Positions 45,277 through 57,382 of a DNA stretch of 64,000 bases are shown here, piece by piece (the first letter of the stretch is position 1; each line of letters begins with the position of its first letter). The position numbers were made by a program, and so were the translations under genes. The notes beneath the pieces are model-generated. The model was not told where the DNA came from, made no database searches, and saw only the letters and a program-made list of their open reading frames with translations. Origin of the DNA: Whalleya microplaca (Eukaryota; Ascomycota; Sordariomycetes; Xylariales; Xylariaceae); the NCBI GenBank assembly GCA_022497155.1, contig MU385778.1, positions 124,001 to 188,000 on the forward strand, given 5' to 3'.

Positions 45277-46167
45277 TTATATGTGTCGATAAGAATGCCT
45301 CTCAATTCCCTCAATATCTACTCTCACACGGTATACATTCCCAGTAGAACAATCAGCTGCAATGGACGTGATGAAAAGTGTCTTCATATCGCTACTGCCA
45401 AACGCAGGACAGGAGCACATCTTCGCCCCAGGAACCGAGCACGTCGCCATCGGCACCCCGCCGGGTGAAAACCTGATAAGTTTACCTTGAGAATTAGCCG
45501 CAACCCAGAGACAGCCTTCAACATCGACCGCTAGACCATCAGGCATGCCTCCATCCTCTAATTGCACAAAGAGGCGCTCACTACCCACCTCGCCCGTATC
45601 GATATCGTAGTCGTACTGGTAGACCCGGCCTCGGGTCGTATCGCACGCGTACATAATCCTGTCGTCAGGAGACCACACCGGTCCGTTCGGGACCGCTGAC
45701 GACCTCAGAGTATCCGGAGACGCATCGTGCACTCCCCTATCTCGCAAGCACCAGAGCCGACCAAGGCTGCTCTCCTCGTCAAGCGCCATGGTACCGGCCC
45801 ACCAGCGGTTTCGCGCGTCAATTCCGCCATCGTTCATCCGCACCTTTTCGTCAAGAGTCGCATCTTCGGCATAGTGGACGTCGGCGATGCGCTCGAGCGT
45901 GCCCTTCGCGGGATCAAGCAGGGCGAAACCGAGTTTGGTCTGCACCGCAAGCACATCCGTTCTGCCCGCCACGACGTGCAGTCTGGTGATGGGCTCGTGG
46001 AGCTGCACGGTATGCCTCTCTGCCCAGCCCTGTGACAGAGGCACGGTGTGGACTACCCTGTTCTTGATGTCGGAGAAGAAGAACGTGTCGTCGCTGGCGC
46101 GGTATAGAGGACTCTCACCTAACACCGATTGGGATGGTAGCCACTGTTCTGCTATGTACTCTTTCAT
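45277..46167 (-). CDS. SMP-30/gluconolactonase/LRE-like lactonase
   Basis: Single exon, 296 residues, ATG at 46167. A six-bladed propeller lactonase: the metal ligands of the family appear in order, namely Glu18 in LGESPLY, the Asn of RMNDGGIDARNRWWAGTM, the Asn of AVPNGPVWS followed by ACDTTRGRVYQYDYD, and the Asp of GGMPDGLAVDVEGCLWVA. Members hydrolyse sugar lactones such as gluconolactone, or lactones in catabolic pathways (SMP-30/regucalcin). No signal peptide, so cytosolic. It stands alone, with no sugar-catabolism gene next to it, so substrate choice is open. Codons are GC-rich compared with its AT-rich flanks. Confidence 0.9.
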   Translation of the reverse strand: MKEYIAEQWLPSQSVLGESPLYRASDDTFFFSDIKNRVVHTVPLSQGWAERHTVQLHEPITRLHVVAGRTDVLAVQTKLGFALLDPAKGTLERIADVHYAEDATLDEKVRMNDGGIDARNRWWAGTMALDEESSLGRLWCLRDRGVHDASPDTLRSSAVPNGPVWSPDDRIMYACDTTRGRVYQYDYDIDTGEVGSERLFVQLEDGGMPDGLAVDVEGCLWVAANSQGKLIRFSPGGVPMATCSVPGAKMCSCPAFGSSDMKTLFITSIAADCSTGNVYRVRVDIEGIERHSYRHI

Positions 46168-47251
46168 TTTTGAGTTATCGGGTTGCTTAGATGAATAAGT
46201 AGAAAGTATTTATGTTATTGTATGAGGATCATGTATAGATGTAGGAGCTCGACAGACAAATCTCACCGACCTGGTCCATGACGTCAAATTACGTTTTAGT
46301 CATACGTGTAACCCCCTAACGCAATTATGACTCTAGATATATTTCAAAGGGATAATCAAAAGCTAGAGGTAGTTCTTACATATGCCAAATACTTATTAAA
46401 TTGGGTTGGGAATTGGGTTGTATCATTCATGATATCATGCCGTAATCGTAGTAGTATACCTATATATTTTAGCTACTGTCGCAAGAGTTAGTTGTGGTAG
46501 CTCCTATCGGTAAAAGACCTGAGGTACGCCGTTTACCTTATAGACACGGATAATGAGTTACACACCCGAGAAACAATTGTTAATACACCTTTAGACCGAG
46601 TCGTTGAAGAATATTGGAAAATAGGCTTGACTAATGGCTAGAGTGGGGTCATTGAATGCTGTCAGGGGTTTACAGATCGCTGCTACCCCTTTATCACAAA
46701 TCATTAATACACAAGTCATTGGTATCATAACAAATTGTCAGCCGCTTACTGTTTCTCAATTGAAGATTATGTGTTCCAAGGTTCTTGTTAAGCTTAAATT
46801 GAACAGGGTTCTGCTGCAACTGCATCTGACGAAATCTGATGTACCCATCCCATAATTTGACTTGCAGCATCCCCTATGCTTTGTATAAGGGCTCAGCACT
46901 CTCTATAAATCAATGAAAAATAGATCCTTCCCATAATATCTATTATACACTTGAGCCAAATGTTATATATGAATGCTCGCCTCCGTTCCTCTGTGGTCCT
47001 GACGGCTAGTCTAGACTCCTTTTCTTAATTAGGGAAATAGGTATATTACTGGGGAAGAAGAAAGCTTGTAGAGATTATGAATTGGAATCAGTACTTGGTG
47101 ATTACTTCATTACTATCTTATAGATGTAATGGTAATAAGAATTCTCGATTTCCGATGCACAGTCAAGTCTATTCATGCACAGCTCTAGAAAAACAGATTG
47201 TATCCAATTCGATCATGAACGAGTACTAAAGAAATACATTCCATGCAATTT
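46168..47251. other. intergenic, no gene seen
   Basis: About 1.1 kb of AT-rich DNA containing the SMP-30 promoter (near 46168-46400) and the 3' end of the next minus-strand gene. The frame at 46634-46855 has no recognisable content. Confidence 0.45.
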
Positions 47252-49347
47252 TTATCTACCCTTCAAAACTGAGTCTCCTGGCATCTCTACTGGGGGAGAG
47301 ACCGTAGTTGGAGAAAGTTCGGAGATAGGAGTTTCCGATACCGGCAGTTCTGAGACGGGTGATTTCGGCGTCTTCGGCTCCGGCGGTGGAGCTTCCGGTG
47401 TGTACCGGGGTGGCTGGTTCCGTCTGCGCCGCCAAAAAGCGAAAGCGACGCCTCCAAGTAGTATGACGGCAAGAGGTACGGCGACGCCTATACCGGCTTT
47501 AGCACCAGTCGATAATCTGCTTTGGGCCTCCGCAGTTTGAGTGGGGGTGGGCCCGGCCGTATTTGTAAGACTGGCGAATCCTGCTGCGGCGTTATACGAG
47601 GAGCTGGGTGTAAAAGCTGGGAAACTGGTGATAGTCGCGATACTGGTCGGTTTCTCTGTCGGCTGCGATTGTGCGTAGATGGCGCTGGGAGCTTCTGCGC
47701 CGTGGGCCCGGAAAGTCACTATATCTGTGTCATTGGTATTATATATTGCTGGCGCCATGGCGATCTCCTCATTATACAAGTCCACCGAGAAGTATGCCGC
47801 CTGCATGAAATCTTCCCCAATATAGTATTCGCTCGGACTAGAGGTATTGAAGATTGTAAAAAGGCACATAGTTGTGTTACCACTAATTGTCAACCCTCTC
47901 TGCTGAAAGAGGAGAGCTGACCGGTCTGGTGGCCATATGAATTTCTTTAGTGATACGTTGATCGAGGGGCCTTGGTCCCCGCCGAATCCGAATCGGTATG
48001 ATCCGGCGCTGTCACGTAATGTGCAGGGTATGACTGGGACGCTGAGGTTGCTCCAGTACTCAGCACCCGCTACAGCCCATATGTGATGTGCTAAAGGAGA
48101 CGGAAGCGTGGTGCTAGCGACTCCTATGACAAATCCGACAGGATATTGAGAGCTTGATGTTTGGAACACATCCGTACCAGATGGGCTTATTGCTGCTACC
48201 GAAGAAAGGTAGATCATCAAGTTAAAAGAAGACGAGTTGAAGGAGTCGATGATGATTAAGTCACCCTCGTACTTCGCCCTGTCAATTGCACCAAAAAGAA
48301 GTGACCCAGAGGAAGAATTCTCGTCATTGAGCCATACACTGTAGGCTGCAGTGGGTATCTTGGTTTTTTTTGAAAGTCAGCTTTTCCAGATTCTAACGAT
48401 GCCGACAACTCCCTATGAAACAATTTACAATATGGAAACTCCCAGGCTATGGCTGATGGGCCGCCTAATGAGATACACGGAAACAAAGAAGCTAAATAGT
48501 GACTGGAAACTACTTACGAGGCCTTTTGCAACTAATTGAACAAGTAGATTATCGTCTGGAAGGTCTGCTTCGGTACCGCCAAAGCCGAGCCCAAGAACGC
48601 CACTATTCGATGCTCCAGACGCGTACGCTATTCCCATTGTGAGGTTCGTAACACCCACATCTCCAATCACCAAAGTGTCGTTAAACTCATACCCTTTGGC
48701 GGTAATTATTTGAGTCCCATTCACAAGAGTCTGGGTACGTGCAAACGTTTGGGGAGTAATCTGGAAAGTACTGGATAGTCCTTGGTTAACTATACAAGAT
48801 GGGGGCTTAGTCAGTTGCCTTCTGAAGGTAGAAATACGAATCGTTGATATACTTACAAGAGCCATGACTAGCACATGTTCGATATATATCATTAATACAG
48901 TAGGTCGAGTTGCTCGAAGGGAACCATGAAAGCGCCTCGTCTGAGCGTATCTGCAAATCAAGAGTCTGGCCTGGGGTGCCCACTTGAGTTGTAACATCTA
49001 GAGAATTATAACATATATCATTAGCTTCTGAGGCTTGCTTTCCCGGGAAATATACTATATAACCGTATTACTTACTGCGAATGGTTAGCTAGTGTAGACA
49101 GAGGGGCTCAAGAGATAGCTCGAGAAATAGAAGTCAAGAGATTCAGGATGATATTTTCTTTTACATACCAGTATAGACCCAAGTCACTATCGTGACGAAG
49201 ATCGATGGGCTGTGTGTGATCCCGATCACGGCGAATCAGGCTTCGGCCTTTATTGGCGGCTGGAGGCCGTTTCTGCCGTTGAAGATCCAATATGATCTGC
49301 GCACCCACAACAGTGACAAAAATTAAGACCCGGAGCAAGAAATTCAT
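47252..49347 (-). CDS. aspartic-protease-fold membrane protein lacking both catalytic aspartates
   Basis: Five exons: 49347-49165, a 13-nt micro-exon 49088-49076, 48997-48857, 48789-48518 and 48358-47252, giving 571 residues. N-terminal signal peptide (MNFLLRVLIFVTVVGA). The body follows the A1 pepsin/yapsin pattern: VTTQVGTPGQTLDLQI, SSTFQITP, GVLGLGFGG, AYSVWLND, SGSLLFGAIDRAKYEGDL. But where DTGSSDxW belongs there is RSDEALSW (Asp to Arg at about 83), and where the second DSGT belongs there is GVAS. Both catalytic Asp are gone, so it should not be a protease. A helix (GIGVAVPLAVILLGGVAFAF) and RRRR stop-transfer give a type I membrane protein with a Pro/Ser/Glu tail. Fungi carry many such relatives of unknown role; a binding or receptor role is only a guess. 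Confidence 0.82.
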
Positions 49348-50593
49348 CTTTCCTCAACTCAGCTAAGCACTTTGTAAAAAGATCTAAAGCCCGCAGAATT
49401 ATCTCTAGCTGCAGGCTGGGGTGAGCCGATTTTATTTATTCAGTGTTGCCTTGGTCCGCCCCCTCTCCGTCAACTTTTGGCAGCCTGCAGCATAATTATG
49501 TGAGATGGCATAGGTGGTGTGCGTCTTATGGTTCGTACTTCAATTCAATCACGGAAGTGCGTTGCAATGTTGGTTGACGGGTTACATCTCCAAGCCCGAC
49601 TACCGTTGTTGGCTGAAGATCATATCCTAATTAGTCTCGAGGACGTCGAGGTAATAGGCCAGTTGGTAGTGTTGTTACAAGGCGCAGGCGCATATGCTGC
49701 CGACACGTAAATCATCTCTAAGAAGAGTATAACCCACTATGGCGGAATGCAGGTTGTCTGCTCCAGTATTCGTCCATTATACATATCAATAGGGCCCAGT
49801 GATCCACTGATAGATGGATCCGGCGTATTTTGGTAGTGAGTAAGAAATGTAGGCTCTGTTCGATATGCTTTCTATGTAGTACGGGTCATTCTTTTATACG
49901 CACTCGATAATTGTTAGTCTACCTAGTTTGTCCAACTTAATTTTGTTACAATTCAGAAGAGTGGACAGCTCGACCGTAGCCTTGCCTTTAGTAATTCTAA
50001 GGTTGCATCATGGGGTTGGAATGCAGCGCTGAGCTGCAGGCGAATGCAGATGATCCGCCTTACAAGGTAATGATTTCATCACATCGGCCCGTGATCTCGG
50101 GAAATCGCAGTACATTATCAAGAAGGTTGAAATCGCGGCCCGGGCTTCATTTTAGATTAGTAAGGTAGTGTCTAATCTAGGTAGTGCAGTGCACCAAAGA
50201 CTGTGAGGTAAGTAAGCTGCACTTTTCTGCTGAAGTTGTAGTTCCATTTGATAGTTGAGAGCTGCATCTGAACAGTCTTGATTCCGTGTGACATTCCTAC
50301 ACTTTCAATGATACGCCATAAAAAAAGGGCTCGGCGGCTTGTTGTCTGTTTCGGTCAAGTAGACTCACGAGGTCAATAGAACTAACACAGTCCTGAGTAG
50401 ATAAGATCACCAATGAAGTAATCTGCATGATAACCGGGAGTTTAATGGGGGATGTTGAAGATATGAGGCTCATTATACCTACAGTAACGAGATTCCATTT
50501 CTCAAAATATTGTTTTGCCTAGCTGTTCAACAACGGCTTTATTTCCTCCTCTTCATATACGACATCCTGAACTATATCCATTTGATCATGTAG
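49348..50593. other. intergenic, no gene seen
   Basis: About 1.25 kb with the promoter of the aspartic-protease-fold gene (near 49348-49500) and the 3' side of the P450. Near 49.52-49.71 kb (plus) a 63-codon frame has no recognisable content. Confidence 0.45.
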
Positions 50594-52611
50594 TTATCTG
50601 ACTATTACCCGCACCATCATCCCATCGACTGGCTTGGGTGTTACCTGCCGTGTCTGTAGTGAGTTCATATGTTAGCCGGAAGAATGACGGAGACGCGTAT
50701 ATAAACTGGTTTACGCATTCTTGCGAGGCCTAACCATACCGGATACATCTCTGAAGCCACTTTGAAGTAACCCCTGTCATCTAGAATCGGGTTTCCGGCT
50801 TCGTCCAGGATTAGTTCACCAAGTCCGACCTTCAACAAAAAACCAAGTAAGCATATATACATATGTCGTGATTGCCATCAAGTGGACCATGTGGTTTTCG
50901 AACCTTCACAAAGTCATAGCGGCGTGCAACAAGCGCAACTACAACGCGCGCCTCGAGATTTGCCAACTCTTGGCCGATGCAGTTGCGGGGGCCCCTTTCA
51001 AAGGCGCGCCAAGCCGATTTCGGAATTTGGTCAGCTGCGTTATGCAGCCAGCGTTCGGGCACGAAGTCGTTGGCCGTGTCCCCATACACGTCGGGATCAC
51101 GCTGGATCATGATAGCGCAATTGTATACATTGACTCCTTCCAGGGTATACTCGCCAGTTGACGTCTGGACCTTAAGTCCGGCTCCCGGCTTCGTCATCCG
51201 GGCTGTGCCGGCGGGTGGCCATAGTCGGAGCGTCTCCTTGATTACGGCTGCTGTATAAGTCATGCGATGCAAAAGATCTTGGCCGCCCCCCGAAAGTAGC
51301 TTGTCGCGCACGGCAGAGGGGTTGCGGTCTAGCATCGATCAGCCGACTGCCCCGTTGTGCAGCCAGGTTTCGGCGGTGGGCCAGAGAAAAGGGGTCCGTT
51401 ACACGGGATACGGAGGGAATTTAGCTCACCTGGGCCGAAAATATGATCTAACTCGTCGCGTAGAGCTTTAAGAGCATGGGGTGTACGCGAAAGCTCGTAG
51501 AATATCCAGGAAAGCAGAATACTAGTTGTATCGTGGCCTGCAAACAAGAAAGTACTTAATTGGTCACACGCTTCATCGACAGCCTGTGTGCTTAAAGTGT
51601 CGGCGTCATTTAGGAGACTTAACGAGAGGATGCTCTGAGATTTAGTAGTTTCGGACTGTCGGTTGGCATACGCATCACGGACAATTTTCCCAAGCGTGTT
51701 CCTTACACGCTTTGTGAGCCGGCGGCGTTTCCATTCCGTACGTGGAGTGAAGTACCATGGAAGATCCACTTGTTCGCTTGTGTAAGTTTGAAAAAGCTCG
51801 TGGTAGGCACGTATAAACTCGCCCGGCTCACCGACATTCTGGGCACCGAAGTCAAAGTCCATGACAACTCCGCTGATAATATCAAAGGTTAGATTTCCAG
51901 TAAGGAGAACGAGGGAAAATGGCTGGCCAGTATGTGCAAAACTATCAAGGTGGCTCAGGAAAGCGAAGGACTTTTCGAGAATATAAGACAAAGATGTTAT
52001 CAGGTGTTGATGTGCAAACCCAGCGTTGAAACGTCTACGAAGCAGCTTCCAGTCTTCACCCTACGAAGGTGTGGGCTAGGGTCAGTGAGTGTAAGTGGAC
52101 TAGGTTGAAAACAAGGAGAGAGACTTAGGCTATATACATGTGCCGCCAATATTGAGGTCCGACCAGTTACATGAACCATGTGGTCGTAAACCTGCGGCAT
52201 CTTTGGGAGACTATGGGGGAAGAGCTTTGATGCTTTGGAAACCTGTTCAGCGACTTCATGGCTTCTGACGACTACCATCGGGGGACCAAAGGGCCGAAGA
52301 TCAACAAACATGAGGGGCGGTCGGCCAAGTTTCTCGCTCATGGCCGCAAACGCAAGATCTGCTCATAGGCCAATTAGCTACATGCCGTGTGTACCAAGAG
52401 CATAAAAGCACGAATGCTGGTGAAGCCTACCGGGATGGCCGTTTGGTTTCCCCGCGCGGATGAAGCTATCCATAGTTTTTAGATGTCCCAGGATAAGGGA
52501 TGTCGGCATCTGGGGAAAGAAAGCATATTGCTTGAACCTTTTATCCCGCAGTTTACTGTAGAGATACGGCCCAAGCAACGCAATAGTGGCCACAATTAGC
52601 GGTAAAAACAT
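50594..52611 (-). CDS. intact cytochrome P450, six exons
   Basis: Exons 52611-52431, 52358-52138, 52060-51430, 51328-50904, 50829-50740 and 50644-50594; five introns of 72-101 bp, all with consistent phases, 532 residues. N-terminal membrane anchor (MFLPLIVATIALLGPYLY). The I-helix oxygen-activation motif is AGHDTT at 308-313, the K-helix ExxR is E376-R379 (KETLRLWPPAG), PERW is at about 435, and the heme loop FERGPRNCIG has Cys461. All motifs are intact, in contrast to the broken P450 at 39-40.7 kb. It is a microsomal monooxygenase; the substrate is not readable. The last exon is 17 codons ending VRVIVR. It stands next to no other obvious biosynthetic gene, so membership of a cluster is unproven. 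Confidence 0.9.
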
Positions 52612-53160
52612 TTCTCTGCCAATGAGAGATGCAATAACGATCTAAGTGATAGCGATTCAATAAACGCAAGACCGGAAGCTGAAATAGAGAACAAACTATT
52701 TTACGGATTCGGATGTTAGGGAAGCTTCCAAGTTGGATGTATGATTGGTTGTCATGGCAGGAGGGAGTGAGAAGCAAGGGATGGGAGAGGGAAATTTGGC
52801 CGTATGAGTAGGGCCATAGGTACTTATAAAGGGCTGAATGCATGTCGCATCACAGAATGTGCAGTTATATGCATCTGCATAGGTATCTTTCCTGTAGCAG
52901 GAACCTGGAGCCGGTAATTGCTCTAATCTTAGGTAGTATTGCATCGAAGCCACCCTAGTCTAGCACCACGCCGTATGCAGGGCTTATGACGGAACCTACC
53001 TCATATTATAAGCCCAGAAGCCTCCAAAACACGCGCGATGAGAAGTTTGGTATGAACAACAGCCCCAATGCCGGGACTTATCCTACATCAAAAGCTTCTG
53101 AATGCACGTTCACCGAGTAATATCCCCCAACAACTGTGCCATTCTTGTCTACTTAAGTAT
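52612..53160. other. promoter region of the P450
   Basis: About 550 bp between the P450 start and the 3' end of the RNase H-like gene. No gene seen. GCATGTCGCATCACAGAATG at about 52840-52859 is followed by AT-rich sequence. Confidence 0.4.
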
Positions 53161-53971
53161 CTAGCAAAGTTGAGCCTTGTATGCCTCATCCGCCATTCCG
53201 TGAGCCTCGGAGTTTTCCTCCTTAGAAACATGCCAGAAGAACACCTCCACTCCTGCCTGTTCCAGCTCCTCGATTCTAGGCTCCATTCTCTCGACAGCCT
53301 CCCTCAGTCCTACCGCCTCTCCATGTGACTTTCTCCAGCTCTTTTCCTTCATAGTCCTGAAGCCGACCGGGGTCATTGCCTCTGCTAGAAAGTGCGAGTC
53401 GAATTTGATGATGATACGTTTCAGGAAGGTGCTGCTTATGTCGTTGATTAATATCGGTGTAAAGATCTGACATGCATTACAAATGATCCAGGTCTTGTCG
53501 ATAGCTTTACGGACCGCACAGATCTGGGATTTGTGGCCTGTGGTCTCCTCATAGGCCAAGTGGATCGACTCGCTCCAGCCGTTCTCAGGACCAAAGTAAA
53601 TGCTACTGGCTCCATGTAGTTTTTCTCCGTTGTATGACGGCTTTCCGGCAATGGCGACGATGATCTCGTCCTTCGCGTATCCTTGGTCTGTACCTGCAAC
53701 CTTGGGACTGCAGCATCCAGAATCAGTATCTCCATATCTACACGGTTTGTTGAACAATCAGGAGTTCTAACATATGCTTCCGACGCCCTTAGACCATGAG
53801 TCATATAGTATCGGTGTTCACTCGCAAATCAATATAGGAGGGGGAAGTGTAGAGAGAGGAATACAAGATTTGGGATGGTACCTACTGAACCCACATTCCC
53901 TTGACATGCTCTAAGTCGCTGGCTTTCTGGTAGGCAGGAACGTAGTTCTTGGGGTCAAATTGTTCCATCAT
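53161..53971 (-). pseudogene. RNase H-like protein, probably damaged
   Basis: Exon 1 53971-53886 (MMEQFDPKNYVPAYQKASDL) joins exon 2 at 53820 across a 65-bp intron, giving VHEHRYYMTHGLRASEAYVR and VDMEIL. From there the frame must change near 53720-53733 to reach the conserved part: SSIYFGPENGWSESIHLAYE, then the RNase H core IIIKFDSHFLAEAMTP (Asp kept) and HVSKEENSEAHGMADEAYKA (final Asp kept). The helix that carries the catalytic Glu in this family reads HKSQICAVRKAI, with Gln in place of Glu. So there is a frame break plus a lost active-site residue. Proteins of this type in fungi are RNase H-fold proteins of unclear role, some transposon-derived. A missed tiny intron could explain the frame change, but the Glu-to-Gln change remains. 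Confidence 0.65.
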
Positions 53972-55863
53972 GGTGGTTGATCAAGAATGCTTTGATTTTG
54001 AGGTTAGATGTTGATGCTGAAAAGATGACGGTGTGTTGAATGTGACAGCCTTGAAAAGTAGGGAAGCGGGCGCCCGTGTGCCTATCACAGTGTTGAGCAA
54101 ATAGATTTGGCAAACTTCCATTAACAAAGGACTGCGGCTTCACTATTTTGATTGGAAATTGAAATAGCCATCATATCTAAATTGGGATAATTTCTGCGTG
54201 CTTGATCCGAGAACATGTAGGCAATTCACCAGAAATACTTACCATACGTTTAGCATACATTGGTTGCAACGTTGTTGAAATGTTTCTGGCACCTCTTCAT
54301 AATGATACTGTAGGGTACAGAGATTGCTTAAGTGCCTAAATCCCAAGAAGAGACAAATATATACAAGCGTACGTCGAACAAACTAAACCAGTGCCTTAGA
54401 ATTTCGGGCTCAATCGAAAGGTATACCTGTCCTAAAGCAAATGACGACTTGTAACGAACATTAGAAGAACTCTTAATTTGAGATGGAGAGGATGATGTGT
54501 CTCTTTGTAGAGTAATAGTGGAATATATGAATCGCTAGTAGGGAGGTATTACTGTAGAAATTCCTAGCCCAGCTTGAGAGAACACAGTTTATGAACTACG
54601 ATGCCCATTGCAAATGAGTGCCAAAGCCTTATCGAGGCGTATATATGTTCAGTGTGGAAGCAATAACATTGTTGAGTTATATCAACTCCTGATTATTCCA
54701 CATATTCGTATCTATATAGCTACTATAGTCTTCCGTTTACTCCTGCAATGTCTAATTATACTTTTGGCTCGCGAAGCGGAACTCCTGCGACCCCTCCGTC
54801 TCTTGGGTTGTAGAAAAATCAAAAGCATAGAGATCGTGCCGCCCACACTATTTCCCGAGGCACTTATAACACAAGCGCAAATGATACCACGAACCATATC
54901 TTTCTAATTCAATCGAACGATGGCTACTAGACAAATAGCATTGATAAATGTGATGCTATCAGCAAAAAACAGCTGATTCAATATCAGAAAATATCTTAGA
55001 ACAGTCATTAGTTTAATTCATTTTGATTCAATCTATTTTTGAATTCTTTTGAAGCGACGCCATTCACAAGCAGAAGTGATTAGTGACCCCCTGGATTACC
55101 CCTGAATTTGCCCCTGACGTTGCTCCTGAACCCCCTGAAACCGTTGAATCTCTTCTTAAGGCTCTAGCTGAATGTAACGACACTTTTGACTGATGCTACA
55201 TCTGGGTAATGACTGTGTAAGGTGAGCAGCAAAAGGGTGCACCATATCTTCAGGAAGCCCTTATCATGAAATGAGCCGACACAGCAGAATTACTAGAGTA
55301 TCACGGATATGATAGTGATCCATGCTTTAAAAGGGGTGTCAGCACATGACATAAGGTAGCCGACAATAACAGCCGAACAACACCAGGAAATACTCATGAT
55401 ACGTGACTAGGTATATAAGAAATAAATGACGTCAAGATAGGTTGAAGGCAACACTCCGTCTATTCACTTCAGTTTAATGATACAATTCGATTGTCGGAAG
55501 CGCTGATGGTAACATACAAGGTAGGTAGGTACAAGATACTGAGGGTGTCGTACACTTTTCTGGAGAAGGTCCATTGAAAAAGTCGCTTAGATTTATGGAA
55601 GTAAACTGAGCGTAAGCACACTGAGTTGCGTGTACGTGTCGATCTAAATACACGCTAACGGAGTGGCACAACTATCACAGACCGAAAAAAATTAAATATG
55701 TATAGCACTAGTCATAAGTACCGCCTACCTAGGTATCTACAGGCGAGCAGTCGGCATGTCCCCAATACTTCCCTTACGTCCACTCAACTGGTGGCCTTGG
55801 AGCAAGGTTAGGACACTTCGATGGTGAAGGCCAAGGTACTCCTGAATCTGTCACGGAGACTTT
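53972..55863. other. intergenic, no gene seen
   Basis: About 1.9 kb, mostly AT-rich. At about 55.08-55.17 kb a Pro/Glu-rich frame (ITPEFAPDVAPEPPETVES) followed by LLKALAECNDTF reads like coding sequence but ends after some 38 codons. It could be a relic, possibly of a mobile element. Confidence 0.4.
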
Positions 55864-57382
55864 CTAGGCACCAGCAGTTACTTTTACTGTAAGCATACCA
55901 CGAGCAGGAACAGCCACAGTAACAGCTCCATCAGAAATGGGTGCCTCAGTAGGTTCCATTGAGCGAGTGTTATCTGTCACAACAGCAGTCGCTTCTGAGG
56001 GAGAGAAGCCATCGAATGCGACCTTGACGCTTTGCTGCGAACCGCCAGAATTGAGGAACACGACAATGACAGAGCCATCGGTATTCTTGAATGCTGTAAT
56101 GCCAAGGCTAGACACACTCCCAGATGTGGTCACGCGGTAGGCGCCTGGCCGAACGAAGCGCGACCACATTGCGAGAGCCCACAAACGCCCGGACGGGGTG
56201 ACTTCCTCGCCATCGCTTGCGACGAGGTACGAGGATGCCTGGAACTGGTTTACCTCTACTCCCTGCCAGTATATATAACCGGACAGATTGGCGTTGGCTA
56301 GACCGGTGTGGATCTTGTTGGCCCACGTCATGCCTTCGCAGAGACCGCCACTCCCGTACCAAGTGGCGCACCAGCGGGATTGCAGATCAGCAGCTTCGGT
56401 CTGCCAGGTCTTCAGCCTCGTAGATATTATAGAATTAGGATCTCCAGTATACATGTGGCTTGTGATGAGCGTGAGATATTCCTCCATGCCCTGCGAGACG
56501 AGCCCCTGCGTGATGCTCTTTTGGGTGTTCCAACCCACTGTCAACAGTTGTCAGGAATTTACACTCAAATAGGTGCAAATAGAAGGCACATGGTTGCATT
56601 TAGAGATAACTTACTTGCATCACAGCAAGCTAAAGAGACATTGAGAAGGCCGTTCTTGTCGAGGGTATCGTGCAAGATAGGGATAAAGGATGCGGCCTCG
56701 TTGGCGCCGGACTGCATTGATGAATAACTCGTGCTAGGACGAATTAGAATTATATGAGCGTCATTCAAGCATGAAGGAGCATTTACACGTAGTCTGGTTC
56801 GTTTAAGAAGCCGAGGTGGGTGATAGGAAGACCAAGCTCATTGTAGTACTTCACGTACTGTACCAGAAGATCGGCATAAGCTTGTCGCCAGTCTCCTGAT
56901 GAACAAGTATGTCCTGGAGTGCCACACAGATAGCCGCCATTGTTCTCGTTATTATTCGTCTTCATGAATCCAGGCGCACTCCAAGCATCGGCATAAATAG
57001 TCTTCACCCCGTATTTCATGGCCTGCTGGGTGAACCAAACCTGACCGCGGTCGTCCCCATCGAAGCTGTAGTTTGCAGCTGCACTAGGGCCGCCAGGGCT
57101 CTTGGGAAGAATACTATCGCTTGCTTCAGTCCCTGAACCAACTCGGTTACGGATAATAGTCAAGCCAGCTCCCGTAGTAGTGTTGAACAGATAGTCAAGC
57201 CCCTGCTGTTGAGGCGCTCCGGACAACAGGTCTCTAAACTCCCCGGCACGTCCAAATGCTTGCGAAACGCCGAAACCATCTATCTCTTGCAAGGTTGCGC
57301 CAACATTGACCGTAATAGACGACTGAGCAAAGGTTTGTCCTAGCCTAGCGACAATCGCCGTGAGGGCGATGAGAGAGTACAT
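55864..57382 (-). CDS. secreted glycoside hydrolase family 30 (fungal xylanase-type)
   Basis: Exons 57382-56787, 56733-56615 and 56537-55864 (introns of 53 and 77 bp), 462 residues. Signal peptide MYSLIALTAIVARLGQTFAQ. A (beta/alpha)8 barrel plus a C-terminal beta-domain: ITVNVGATLQEIDGFGVSQA, GLTIIRNRVGSG, YADAWSAPGFMKTNNNENNG, the acid/base HLGFLNEPD with Glu195, and the nucleophile KTWQTEAADLQ with Glu286. The barrel then ends in GYIYWQGVEVNQF and the beta-domain begins. The pattern fits fungal GH30 enzymes (subfamily 7-like, acting on xylan or glucuronoxylan); the substrate needs testing. Expected to be extracellular and induced with plant cell walls. No other carbohydrate-active gene is beside it. 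Confidence 0.9.

Noticed and set aside
46634..46855. 73-codon plus-strand frame
   Set aside because: No recognisable content and typical chance length in an AT-rich spacer.
49519..49710. 63-codon plus-strand frame near the aspartic-protease-fold gene
   Set aside because: No motif; could not be tied to any family.
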